Source of the DNA: Halichondria panicea
Lineage: Eukaryota > Porifera > Demospongiae > Suberitida > Halichondriidae
Assembly (NCBI RefSeq): GCF_963675165.1
Contig: NC_087383.1
Coordinates: 1,093,399-1,157,398 of the forward strand
Direction: 5' to 3'
Length of the DNA: 64,000 nucleotides
Part shown: positions 40,652 to 51,448 of the stretch, piece by piece
Numbering within the stretch: the stretch's first letter is position 1
Layout: the number at the start of each line of letters is the position of its first letter
The notes under the pieces: generated by a model
The model's input: only the letters and a program-made list of their open reading frames with translations
The model's database searches: none
What the model was told of the DNA's origin: nothing
Made by a program: the position numbers and the translations under genes

Positions 40652-43600
40652 ATGCAAGGCTTTGACTGGGAGCAGCACCGGGTGGAGTTAGACAGGATCT
40701 TCTTCAAAGACTTCAATTTGGTACCAAGGCAAGTGTCCACATATACTCATATCAGCAATTACATCTCTCACTTGCAGGGGTAGCCAGGAGCATACTGAAT
40801 TCTGGGCTTTCTTTCGTCGTTATCAACAGTTTCAATTTCGGAAACCGCCTCAAGCACGCCCCCCAGAAGGTAGGGATACTCTTAACTTCCTCTTGAAGTG
40901 AGTGTGGAGACGAGGCTATGGCAGAATGATAGATTTATAATTCTCCCCCAATGCAGACAAAAGTAGGGGGTTCGGAAAATTCGACCTCCCACAGACGTAT
41001 GACCGTTCCTATCGAATACCATTCTCCATAGTACCGCCCGACCTTGCATACAAGTTACGTTTAGAGCAAGATAGGAGGTCTGAAAAACGAAGAGATGGTT
41101 CGCTGACCCTGGATCACCTCCATGAAGTCAGAACCGTCCTGAGACATTTTATCCTCTTCAAACAAAAACAAAAGGTACAATCTGTTGTACTTATAAAAGA
41201 AATTATAATAAGCCTTTTTTTGTTTAGTTTGAGAAGCTGTTGAAGATTCGTCGAGACCAAAGCAATCTGCCCATCCACTCGTACAAGTCGTCCATAGTGT
41301 CAGCTGTGTTCTCACACCAGGTGGTCATCGTGGCGGGGGACACTGGCTGCGGCAAATCAACTCAGGTGAGGGCCCTGATACTGCTGTACGCTTGAGTGCT
41401 CGTTGTAGGATTGTGCATTTTCACAATTAAAATTAATGGTGCAGTTTTCATTTTGCGTAGTTCCGACTTTCTACAGATTCCTAGCCACAGGGCCAATAAA
41501 TTTATGTTTGCGTACTAAAATTACATCCTAAGGAGATTCCCATAACTCACATACTCGGTGTTATGTATCAGTAAGTATTGTTTTAATATATCACAGGTGC
41601 CCCAGTTTCTGCTCGATGCCGGTGTCCAGAAGATAGCGTGCACTCAGCCTCGGAGAATAGCCTGCATCTCTCTGGCCAAGAGGGTGGGCTACGAAACACT
41701 CAACGAGTTCAGCTCGGAGATTGCTTATCAGGTGATGATGATCAATAGCAAACTAAGTCCAGCATCACAAAAAGTGTACATGTACAGTATATAAGCTAGT
41801 ACAAGGAGTTCACTATTTTGTTTCCGTTTAGGATGACGCTTTGATTAATATTGTCTCCTCATGTTCATGTATATACGTAGGTTCGGTTTGAGCGCAGTCG
41901 GACACTAGCCACTCGTATAGTGTTTCTGACGGAGGGCCTCCTCCTGCGGCAACTCTCCACAGACTCTGACCTCTCCCAATACGACGTGGTGATTGTTGAC
42001 GAGGTACATGAACGACATATCCATGGTGACTTCTTGCTGGGCATTCTGAAGGGGCTGATTGAGAAACGGAAGACGTTGAAACTCGTCCTCATGTCGGCAA
42101 CCATCAACATACAGCTGTTCTCTACCTATTTTGAGGGAGCTCCTGTCATTAGGGTGAGTGGAATTTGCAAGGAATGTACCATATTACTAGAATCTTTCGC
42201 TGATGAAGAACCATTGCGAATATAATATAATAAGCCAGCCAAATCAGCAGAAAATTGTACACTTTGCAATCTCGTTTTGGCAAGGATCATAATGTCATAC
42301 AAATACTGGTATAGGTTTTTTCGTTTGCGAAACGAGCAAAATTTGCTTATGTTTGATACTCGCAAACATAACATTCTAGTAATACGGTACATACACTTCA
42401 GACGTGATATATTCTTTGCTACAGGTTCCTGGTAGGCTGTACCCGATTGAGCTGGAGTACCATCCTGTCTCCTCGACCCAGGTGCTCCAGGGGGAGGGGT
42501 CCAGTGGTCGGTCACGCCCAGAGAGACTCAACCCAAAGCCTTATCTCAGAATCATGCAGGGAATAGACGCTAAGGTGTGTGATAGTTAGCGTACACACAC
42601 CAAGAAATGAAGAAGCAGCGTAAGAAATAATAGTGTAGCCGTGCTCACCCTTACGGCTAGTGTACATTGTAGATCCTCACAACAGTCACAAACATACCCC
42701 CACAGTCACACCACTCACCCACCACCCACACACACACACACACACCAGTACCCGTCTGACGAGAGGGGTGACCTGCTCATCTTCCTCAGTGGTATGAACG
42801 AGATATCCACCCTGATGGAGGAAGCAAAGACGTACGCTACTCAGACTCAGCATTGGATAATCCTGCCTCTACACAGCGCCCTCTCTATTGAGGAACAGGA
42901 CAGAGTGAGTCGGCCAATAAGTTCTGATCTGAAAACTTAGAGGCTTAGAAGAATCGAAACGTTCATCGAAATTGAAAAGTCAACCACCAACTTTTTTTGT
43001 GAAGATGGAATTTAGTTCTATTTATTTGTTCAATGTTCAATGATTACAATTATTACTGAAAGCACCCCCCATCCACTCTACCACCCACTCCACCACACAC
43101 ACAATGACAGGTGTTTGACGTTGCCCCGGATGGAGTGAGAAAGTGTATCATCTCAACCAACATTGCCGAGACCTCAGTCACTATCGATGGCGTACGCTTC
43201 GTTGTGGATTCTGGAAAGGTGTGTGTTTCACCCTCCAATAAGTCAATGCATCAATTTGACCACTTTTCTTCCCAACTACATGTACATTGTACCATGTAGC
43301 GCGAAATTTTCAAGGGGCTTAATTTTCACTGTTTTCGTTGGTTAGCAATCCTACATGAAAATTAAGTCCACGATTAATTACCTGCTATAGCGTGCAAACA
43401 TTAAAGGCGTGGCTTCCGGTAGGCACGAACATTATGCAACGAAATACTTTTAGAGGCCATTCCACGAAATATAAGTGCCTCGAAAATTTCATGCTATACA
43501 GTACCCCCCACTCTTTTCTTCCCCACTATCTGTATCCTTATTCCGGCCTAGGTGAAGGAGATGAGTTTTGACTCTCAGCTTAAAATGAGACGTCTGCAAG

Positions 43601-46297
43601 AGTTCTGGATCAGTCGTGCCAGTGCCGAGCAACGCAAGGGGAGGGCAGGGCGTACTGGGCCAGGGGTGTGCTTCAGAATGTACGCTGAGTCCGATTATGA
43701 TTCTTTCAACGAGTACTCCACACCAGAGATTTTGAGGGTTCCTCTCGACTCTCTTGTGCTGCAAGTGAAGGCACTGGACAATGGCAACGTGCGGAAGTGG
43801 GTGGAGCTTCAGCTCTATAGTATAGTAGCCATGAGTTGTCTCCACAAATTTATTATTTTTTTAACTTACAGATTTCCATTTCTGGAGCCCCCCGCTCTAG
43901 CGAGTATTGAGACAGCTGTTGCCTTCCTCAAGGAACAAGTGCGTCCAACAATACACCCAATAAACTGTTTCAATACATGTTTGTTAGGGTGCTCTAACTA
44001 GCGACGAATGCCTCACTCCGATTGGTCGGATGCTGTCACAGCTGCCTGTGGATGTGCTCATCGGCAAGATACTCATCATGGGCACTGTATTCCACGTAAG
44101 CAGTGGACAAATTATATAATACCACTGTTGCAAATTTTTTTTTCACTTTATAGAAATTGCATAAAATTTTTTTCTGATTGCTGCAGGTGATAGGTCCGAT
44201 CCTAGTGGTGGCAGCTGCACTGAGTGTCCAGTCACCATTCAGTAGAGTGCTCATGGGGCAGAGTGACATCTCTGTACGTGTATTGTATCTACCCGTAACC
44301 TTAGTTACTGTATATCGTAGAGTCCTAGAAATAATCATATGCGAGCATAAAATATTACGTTTTGGCCAATCTTATAGCTACGAAAATGTTATGCAATTTA
44401 TTTAATTATATACGCCGCGATTTCAATAGAGACTGTAGGATACACATTGATGTAATATATGATGCGCTCACTTAGTTAGTATCACGCATAAATTCCTAGT
44501 ACTATGATAGTACGTCTTTGTCTATATCGGCCTGCAGATTGCTAGGAGACCATTGGAGTCCGAGCAAGGAGATCCCTTCACTCTCCTGAATGCTTACGAC
44601 GAATGGATACAGGTGAGCAATCAATGGTGGACGTGTCTGTTAGCCTGACATGACCCACCACTCACCCTGGCTGTATAGATGAAAGCGGAGGGTTCTGGCT
44701 CAGTGCATCGCTGGTGTAGGAGGAGGGGCCTGGAACAACAGAGGTTCTATGAGATCACCAAACTCAAGGAACAGTTCCAAGAGATTCTACTGGTATGTTA
44801 AGTTTCTTTGAAGACCATAATTATGTACACCGGTAATGCATAAACTTGAATTCCGTCGATCTAATTCCCTGCTTTTGAAAGCTTATAGAGAGACCTTTCA
44901 AATGATGCCATCAATGTTTACATTGGGGAGATAACAGTTGGGAAATTTTATTTCACTTCTTTTGTGATTTTCTGAAAGCTTAGATGACCTTTCAAGTGAT
45001 ACCATCAATTTTTGGAATTTGCCAATTTTGGCCAAATACCATGGATTATAGCCCAGCATAGTCCAAGGGCAAAAAATAGGATTTAAACACATCATTTCAA
45101 AAGTATCTTGCTAAGCTTTCAGAAAATCATAAAATTGTTGAATTTGGATCACCAGAACTTTGACTCTAGTCCATATCTACCACTGTTTATTTCTCTACAG
45201 GAGTATGGGCTCCTACCCCGAGGCTATGTTGAGAGTGTCCCCAGTGACAGAGGAGGGCGTGGTCTCACAGAGGACCAGCGGAGGGAGCTCCGACAGATGA
45301 GGAAGAGACAACGAGCCGAGCATCGGAAGAAGAAGATATTGCGACTGGACGATGAGGGGGTAGGTGGTCTAGGGCTAACAAGTCATGTGACTGTCACATG
45401 ACTTTTGTAGGGAGCACTCAGTGATAACGAAGAGGAGTCTGTCACATCGGATCTCAAAGACCTTGAGTTTAAACTATTACACGACCTTTCCCAGCTACAG
45501 GTGAGTGAGTGGTTACCCCTGCATGGCTACCCCCTGCATAGCAGGTTAATGTGTTTGCGTGTGTGTAGGAGGCCAGTAATGTGAGACGAAATTTCACGCT
45601 CAAGGACATCAACCTGCTCAAGATTGTCCTATGCAGGTACGTACACAAAGCTATATATACATGTATAGGAGCGTTATAATATTAATAATCATGACAATTG
45701 TAACCCCCCCCCCCCCTACCACTTAGTGGCTTGTACCCTCAGCTGGCCATTGCTGACGACTGTAACTCCAACAGAAAAGACTCAGAGCAAGTCTACCACA
45801 CAAAGGTATGTTTCTCTCAACAGCATCTCTATTCCACTGCAAATCTCTCTCTCTTAATTTCCATAGATGAAGTCGTTTGTACTATTACATCCGACCAGTA
45901 TATTCTCCACCAGTCCGGAGTACCTTCACCCTGAGGGCACGGACAAGTGCAAGGAGCTACTGGCTTATGTGTGAGTACAGTAGACTAGTGTTTCTTTATA
46001 CTTATACTACTTATGTGTTAGTAACTACAGTGGTGTTCCTGTAGAGAAACTGTACCTATAATCAGTATATGAACAGGTACAGTTTATGTCAAGGCCTTAC
46101 TAGTTAATAGAACTTTAGAAATGTGTTGCTATCCCGATGAGGATGATCAGTGTTACTTTACTGTGACTGTAGTGATCTCCTGGAGACCAACAAACCGTAC
46201 CTGGTCAATGCCGTGAGGGTGCCAGCTCTCCAGACCATCTCCTTGTTCTCACAGAGTTTGGACACTAACAACGACTGTACCAGGTTTGTATGTGTGC

Positions 46298-46380
<83 letters not shown>

Positions 46381-47466
46381 GTGTGTGTGTGTTGTGTGTG
46401 TGTGTGTGCATGTGTGTGTGTTGTGTGTAGTGACAACACACATGTACCAGATATGCGTGTGTTGTGCAGTTAATTGAAGTGTATTTTAATGTCACATTGT
46501 CGTTATTATGTGTAATAATCTGTCTTGTTTGCTATAGGCTAATTGCTGACAGCTGGTTGGAGCTCAAGTTCCCCAGTGCGGAGGTGGGGGAGAGGGTGAT
46601 GGGTGTGGTCCAGACCCTGAGGGCCACTTGGGCTGAGCTATTGGACACCAAACTGACGGCCTCTCAAAGTAAGTATAAGGTCACCCACCGTATTTGACCT
46701 TTCTTTTCTGCTAGTTTGTTTTTCTTAGAAATATTGCATGCAGGCGTTTTAGAGCCGTGCAAAGCATGTGCTAGCGTGTGGGAGATCAACTCGTGACTGA
46801 AAGATTTCTAATAGTCAGCTTTTGTAATGAGATTCATTGTTCGTTAACAATATTCGTGACATTTTGCTGAGCAGCCGGCACTATAAGGTACACCACCTTT
46901 AATTAACACATACCTAAAGGTCTTTAACACGTACCATCAGCAGTTTATCTTTTATCACGCATGTCTACATACCTTCAGAGCGTTCTAAGGAGGATCGTTT
47001 CCACGACGATTTTGATGACACTTCAAAGACAGCTGCCCTCGAGACGTTACTAGCGTCCAAACTGGCCGAGTTTCTGGACAGCTCTTTCCCCTACAAACTC
47101 GGTCAGTTGTCAGCAGCTGGCAAGGAGCATCTCTACAAGGGACCACCCCCTGATGACCAAGAGGGTACGTGGATCATGGAATTGAAATTGCCTATTGATT
47201 CTTTTTATGCCCGTTACAGGATTTGTCACTACAATTATCTTAACTTTTAATCACCTGTGTAGGAGAAGCTGTTTCTAAAGAAGAGTTGAAAGAATCTGAT
47301 ACTGTAAAACCAGACATGAAGCGACACCCACTGAAGGGGGGGTGGGCCATCACTGATTACCTCACTTATGATTGGTACGTTACTCAGTATCAATTATTAT
47401 GTCACTATACACACTACACACGCCCACACACACACACGCACACACATACACACGCATGCACACACG

Positions 47467-47498
<32 letters not shown>

Positions 47499-47549
47499 CA
47501 CACGCACGCACGCAAACACACACACATACACACGCACACGACACACACG

Positions 47550-47595
<46 letters not shown>

Positions 47596-48117
47596 CTAGA
47601 TGATGGCACTTTAAGTACTTCGAGTAGCAGTGATCACATCAGTCGAGTGTGGAGCTGCCCTCAGTGTGAACAGAGACTGGCTGTTACCCTGGCAGAGCAG
47701 CTGCAGCATCAGGCCACCTGCAAGAAAGACATGGAACAAGGTACTACAGTTGATTGATCCTTTACTATAATTATCACCACAAAAAGAATGCATTCTCTGG
47801 CAAGAGTCAAAATAGCATTCGCGTGGGTGGACTGTAAAATAATAGTAACCACAAGAATTTTGTTGAGTAGTCTGAGTTGTGAACTGTGGTTAAATTTTAA
47901 GAGGTCACTTTTATCTGTACAGAAGGCTTTGCATTCCACTGTATTGAGCTTTTCTCTTTTCAACACAGTTGCTGAACAAGACCTCGCTGCCAAGTCAGTA
48001 GACCCTGCCCACCTCAAGTCCTACCATTGCCCCGTGTGTGAACAGACCCTCCAACTGACTCCCATAGATATCCTCAAACATAAACGTAAACACGCTAAAC
48101 AATTAGTGCACAAATAA
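40652..48117 (+). CDS. DHX34: DHX34, DEAH-box RNA helicase of nonsense-mediated decay
   Basis: Twenty-six exons join in frame to 1125 residues (human 1143): 40652-40728, 40778-40869, 40957-41174, 41228-41365, 41597-41731, 41881-42153, 42425-42574, 42749-42904, 43111-43218, 43552-43796, 43872-43938, 43988-44095, 44187-44273, 44538-44612, 44679-44792, 45201-45359, 45411-45500, 45569-45636, 45727-45805, 45867-45970, 46173-46283, 46538-46668, 46979-47164, 47263-47374, 47595-47740, 47969-48117. Walker A is GDTGCGKST (166-174), motif II DEVH (260-263), motif III SAT (292-294), motif [10 protein letters not shown] (476-483). The C-terminus has Cys/His clusters ([28 protein letters not shown]). In animals DHX34 activates UPF1 in NMD. 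Intron 1 seems to be GC-AG (AAG|GCAAGT); the rest are GT-AG. The last exon is copied three times downstream. Confidence 0.95.
42225..42390. mobile_element. Degenerate MITE in DHX34 intron 6
   Basis: The right end CATTCTAGTAATACGGTA and internal CGTTTGCGAAACGAGC resemble the elements at 8970 and 18470. The left end is not conserved enough to place exactly. Confidence 0.4.
43294..43501. mobile_element. MITE-like element in DHX34 intron 9
   Basis: This is the second copy of the element at 864-1070, with the shared phrases TTAGCAATCCTACA, AAAGGCGTGGCTTC and AAATATAAGTGCCTCGAAAA. The ends are inverted repeats with GCGAAATTTTC and GAAAATTTCATGC. Confidence 0.6.
46298..46430. repeat. (GT)n microsatellite in DHX34 intron 21
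   Basis: About 80 bp of uninterrupted GT (46299-46379) are followed by interrupted GT. Length is likely polymorphic. Confidence 0.9.
47415..47593. repeat. (CA)n microsatellite in DHX34 intron 24
   Basis: A CA/CG-interrupted run of about 175 bp fills most of intron 24 and runs into the acceptor at 47594, acting as its polypyrimidine tract. Confidence 0.9.
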
Positions 48118-48590
48118 AAGTTTATTTTATGTCACTAGCTTCCATTATAGTTAATTCTGCTTTTTGGCATCAGTAAAGTTATGTCTATATTCACGAGTTA
48201 TCATGAATCAAAACAAATTGAAATGCTGTGGTAGTTTCCCTGGGTATTTTGTAGACATGCATGCTGCCATAACGTTGGATGTACATCCCTACATGTACAT
48301 GACAGATGGGTAATGATACATGTACTTACAAGACAACAGATGTTATAGGGTCATAGGTGGTGGTTTCCCTGGGGTTTTGCTGTATTCCAATAATGACAAA
48401 GCACTGCAGTACTATAAAAATAGTTAGTGCTCATGTACTTTGTGTCGAAGCTAAATCTGAATCTATAGTAAGTAAGTTGCTAATAAATTTGACATTGCTA
48501 TGCAATACACATCTATAGTATGCATCTTAATTGTGTAGTGTTATAGGTATATAATTATTCATGCATGATTGTTCTTACATCTCCAGCAAG
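48118..48590 (+). promoter_or_regulatory. Promoter and leader region of A1
   Basis: Upstream motifs GGTAGTTTCCC (48230-48240) and GGTGGTTTCCC (48359-48369) are followed by GCACTGCAG, then TATAAAAA (48413-48420). A possible leader exon ends at GTAAGT (48469), and a TCTCCAG acceptor lies just before CAAGATG (48591). The same order is found before A2 and A3. The element names are inferred from conservation. Confidence 0.5.
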
Positions 48591-50255
48591 ATGTTGTCTA
48601 CAAAAGCTGAAGTCTGCGATATGGATGAGTACGAAGATGGTCTCGCTTTCAGATTTGAAATGCCCAAAGAGGATCTATCTTTGAGGGGTGTTTGCATTGA
48701 AGATGGTGTGCCTACGCTGCTTTTCAGTGTTGCTAAGAAAGTACCAACGATTATAGAGGAAGAAGTGGCTATGTGTATTCGTTTGAGCCAAGAAAACAAG
48801 CGTCCCGAGTTCTACTACAACGGGTTTCTCCCTGACCACCCTCTTGCAGGAACTGGCCGACATTTCAAGCAATACAAGCCACTCTACATGAGACGCACTT
48901 CTATTGGGGAAACTCTTGCTGAAATTGACTGGCAAATGAAGTGCCTAATGGTTGGTGTCCGTAGTGACAAGAATAAGGAGAAATTCTGGTCATGGACTGA
49001 AAAAAGCAATGTTGATGGTTTGGCAAGTTTCGAAAACTTTGAACGTGATCCATCAAAGCATGGTGGTGTGTACATGAAATGCAAGGGTGTATCTGTTTGT
49101 GAAGATTCAAACCAGATTCTCTTTGAAGGAGAACCAGAAATGGCAATTGATTCTGTGGAATTTCCAGCATATTCACGTTACATCACAGAACATTTTGATT
49201 CTATTGCATACTATGACGAGCCACTTTTTCTCAAAATGAAGGAGTACATAAAGCTTATTCTTGCTGTTGAGTGGCTGAAAGAAAAAGGAGTTCACTTCAG
49301 TCAGAACTGGATACGAGAGCATACAGCACCCACGTACGATCCCCCCAAATCGTTACAAGTGGAACTCTCAGCTGAAGAAACCAACTCAATCATGAAGCAG
49401 CTAAAAGAAGAGGCAAAGAAGGCAATGAAAGGGCCTGAAGTGTTGCAAGCCCTCTCCCAGAGCAAGTACGTGGATCGAGTCTCTGTTACAAAACCCACAG
49501 TGAAAGTCAAAAGCAAAAATTTTGAAGCTAAGTTTGAGCAAACGATTGCTCATCCTGATTTTGAAAGAACAGCAGACTTATATGTGCCTCTTGTACAGAA
49601 GATAGTAGTGAGAGCTACCACACATGATTTCGATTTTCTCTATGAAGGTATGGACCCAAACATGGCAGTCACCCTTGACCCAGACACTAAAGAAACTGTT
49701 ACACCAGAAGTGAAATCTTGGTCTGAGCTTATGGGGGAAACTGAATTCTTTCCTTGCAAGTGGCTACAAGATCCTAGCAATGTGATGGTCAGATCTCCAG
49801 CTCTCACTGGTGGCATTTCAACTACTAACATTCCTGTCCATCGAGTAAACGAACCTGTACCTGTTCAATCAACGCCATGCCCACTTCAAGTGAAAGCATC
49901 TAATTTTCGATCGGTGGAGAAAATACCATCTTCTTCTGTTCCACCACAGCCTGTGGTTAATGCACCATCAAGTAGTGCTCTTATTAACAGGTCAGCTATT
50001 GCAGGTGGAGCACAGTTAATGCATGGACGGGAAGATTCTTGCTCAAGTGTTGGAACGTCAAGAAATGGGACAACAATTAAACAACCATCACTACACACTC
50101 ACGGACTAATAACACAGCTTATTGCCGGGAAGGAGGTTGGGCCTCCTTTGAATATATCCATGCACCTCCGTCTCCCCCCTAAAGCTGAAGCATCAGGCAA
50201 CTGTGATAGCGGATACTCAAGCATTGCAAGTACCCCTATGTCTGGATCTCGTTGA
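48591..50255 (+). CDS. Tandem family protein A1 (unrecognised family)
   Basis: The coding part has no introns and gives 554 residues from MLSTKAEVCDMDEYEDG. The ATG at 48561 is in frame but lies before a conserved acceptor-like CCAG, so I prefer 48591. I do not recognise the family. Conserved blocks shared by subtypes A and B are RRTSIGETLAEIDWQMKC, VGVRSDKNKEKFWSW, a central YSRYITEHFDSIAYYDEP with LKMKEYIKLILAVEWLKEKG (about 190-235), VVRATTHDFDFLYEGMDPN, VKSWSELMGETEFFPC and SPALTGGISTTN. The last 150 residues are Ser/Pro-rich and disordered-looking. They carry one copy of EVGPPLNISMHLRLPPKAEA and end in CDSGYSSIASTPMSGSR. There is no signal peptide or membrane segment. It lies directly after DHX34 on the same strand. 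Confidence 0.8.
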   Translation: MLSTKAEVCDMDEYEDGLAFRFEMPKEDLSLRGVCIEDGVPTLLFSVAKKVPTIIEEEVAMCIRLSQENKRPEFYYNGFLPDHPLAGTGRHFKQYKPLYMRRTSIGETLAEIDWQMKCLMVGVRSDKNKEKFWSWTEKSNVDGLASFENFERDPSKHGGVYMKCKGVSVCEDSNQILFEGEPEMAIDSVEFPAYSRYITEHFDSIAYYDEPLFLKMKEYIKLILAVEWLKEKGVHFSQNWIREHTAPTYDPPKSLQVELSAEETNSIMKQLKEEAKKAMKGPEVLQALSQSKYVDRVSVTKPTVKVKSKNFEAKFEQTIAHPDFERTADLYVPLVQKIVVRATTHDFDFLYEGMDPNMAVTLDPDTKETVTPEVKSWSELMGETEFFPCKWLQDPSNVMVRSPALTGGISTTNIPVHRVNEPVPVQSTPCPLQVKASNFRSVEKIPSSSVPPQPVVNAPSSSALINRSAIAGGAQLMHGREDSCSSVGTSRNGTTIKQPSLHTHGLITQLIAGKEVGPPLNISMHLRLPPKAEASGNCDSGYSSIASTPMSGSR

Positions 50256-51448
50256 TTGCTCTAACAGAAAAACAGTATAACTTGAGTATAGTGACACCTC
50301 ACTAGTGATATATAGATGCAACTTTTTTAGTTAGGCTAGTGGCTAGTAACGTATATTGTTCAGTCTTGTTTACAATGATTATTGATATTTTATTTGGTTG
50401 AGCATTATTATTGCAATGGGCAGGGCTGGTTCTCATTATGTTGCATTGGCAACTGTATTATTTGGTCAAAGAGAAACAAAGCTCAAGTCACTAGACTGCA
50501 GTGGTGCAGCCTCCTTGTGTAACTGTTCTCACTGTCAGTCCAATAAATGAGGGGTAGTATAGTATTACTATATAGACTATACCATGTATAGTGTTGTATG
50601 CTACTAGGCCTGACTTGGTTAATGTGTATTTGTCAAGAGTCATAGTAGAGTCTACTTAACTTAGAGTCTACTGATTATGACCCCCTGGAAATTTTTCCCA
50701 TAAATATAAATGCATACACGAGAGGTCACTTTTATCTATACAAGATCTTTAAATTATGGGACTTGCATTCCACTGTATCAAGCTTTTCTCTTTCAACACA
50801 GTTGCTGAACAAGACCTCGCTGCCAAGTCAGTAGACCCTGCCCACCTCAAGTCCTACCATTGCCCCGTGTGTGAACAGACCCTCCAACTGACTCCCATAG
50901 ACATAAACGTAAACATGCTAAACAATTAGTGCACAAGTAAAAGTTCATTTTTATGTCACTAGCTTCCATTATAGTTGCTTATGCCTTTTGGTATCAGTAC
51001 AGTTATGTCTATATTCATGAATTATGAATCAAAACAAATTGGGAATGCTATGGTAGTTTCCCTGGGTATTTTGTAGACATGCTGCTGTAAAGTTGTGTGA
51101 CTACATGCACCCCCACCCGTCAGATGAAAATCATGCATTACCAGACAGGTGTCAGATTGTGTAATAGGTGGTGGTTTCCCGGGGGTTTTTTACTGTAATC
51201 TTATTCATGACAAAGCACTGCAGCACTATAAAAAAAATCAGTGCTCGTGTTATTAATCTGCGTTAAACGAGAAAATTGTGGAAGCTGAATCTAGTATGTA
51301 AGTTGCTTAATCAATTTGACATTGCTATGCAATGCACATGCAGGTTCGGTAGTATCACTGCAGCAGTATAATTATAGCTATGTAGTATGCATGCAAGAAT
51401 GCTTAGGTATATTCATGCATGATTGTTCTTACATGCATTTCCAGCAAG
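50256..51448. other. Spacer A1 to A2, with DHX34 exon relic and A2 promoter
   Basis: The 3' flank of A1 (to about 50640) recurs after A2 and B1. It is followed by a short DHX34 intron 25 segment and the exon relic at 50802-50940. The A2 promoter holds GGTAGTTTCCC (51052-51062), GGTGGTTTCCC (51170-51180) and TATAAAAAAA (51227). Confidence 0.55.
50802..50940 (+). pseudogene. DHX34: Duplicated DHX34 last exon, copy 2 (10-bp deletion)
   Basis: It keeps the CTTTCAACACAG acceptor and reads [34 protein letters not shown], then a 10-bp deletion shifts the frame to an early TAG. The histidine pair of the zinc-finger-like motif is lost. Confidence 0.85.

Noticed and set aside
46158-46495. ORFs rich in CVCVCV or HTHTHT (also 29384-29755 and 47286-47609)
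   Set aside because: They are translations of GT/CA microsatellites within introns; only the flanking exon parts are coding.
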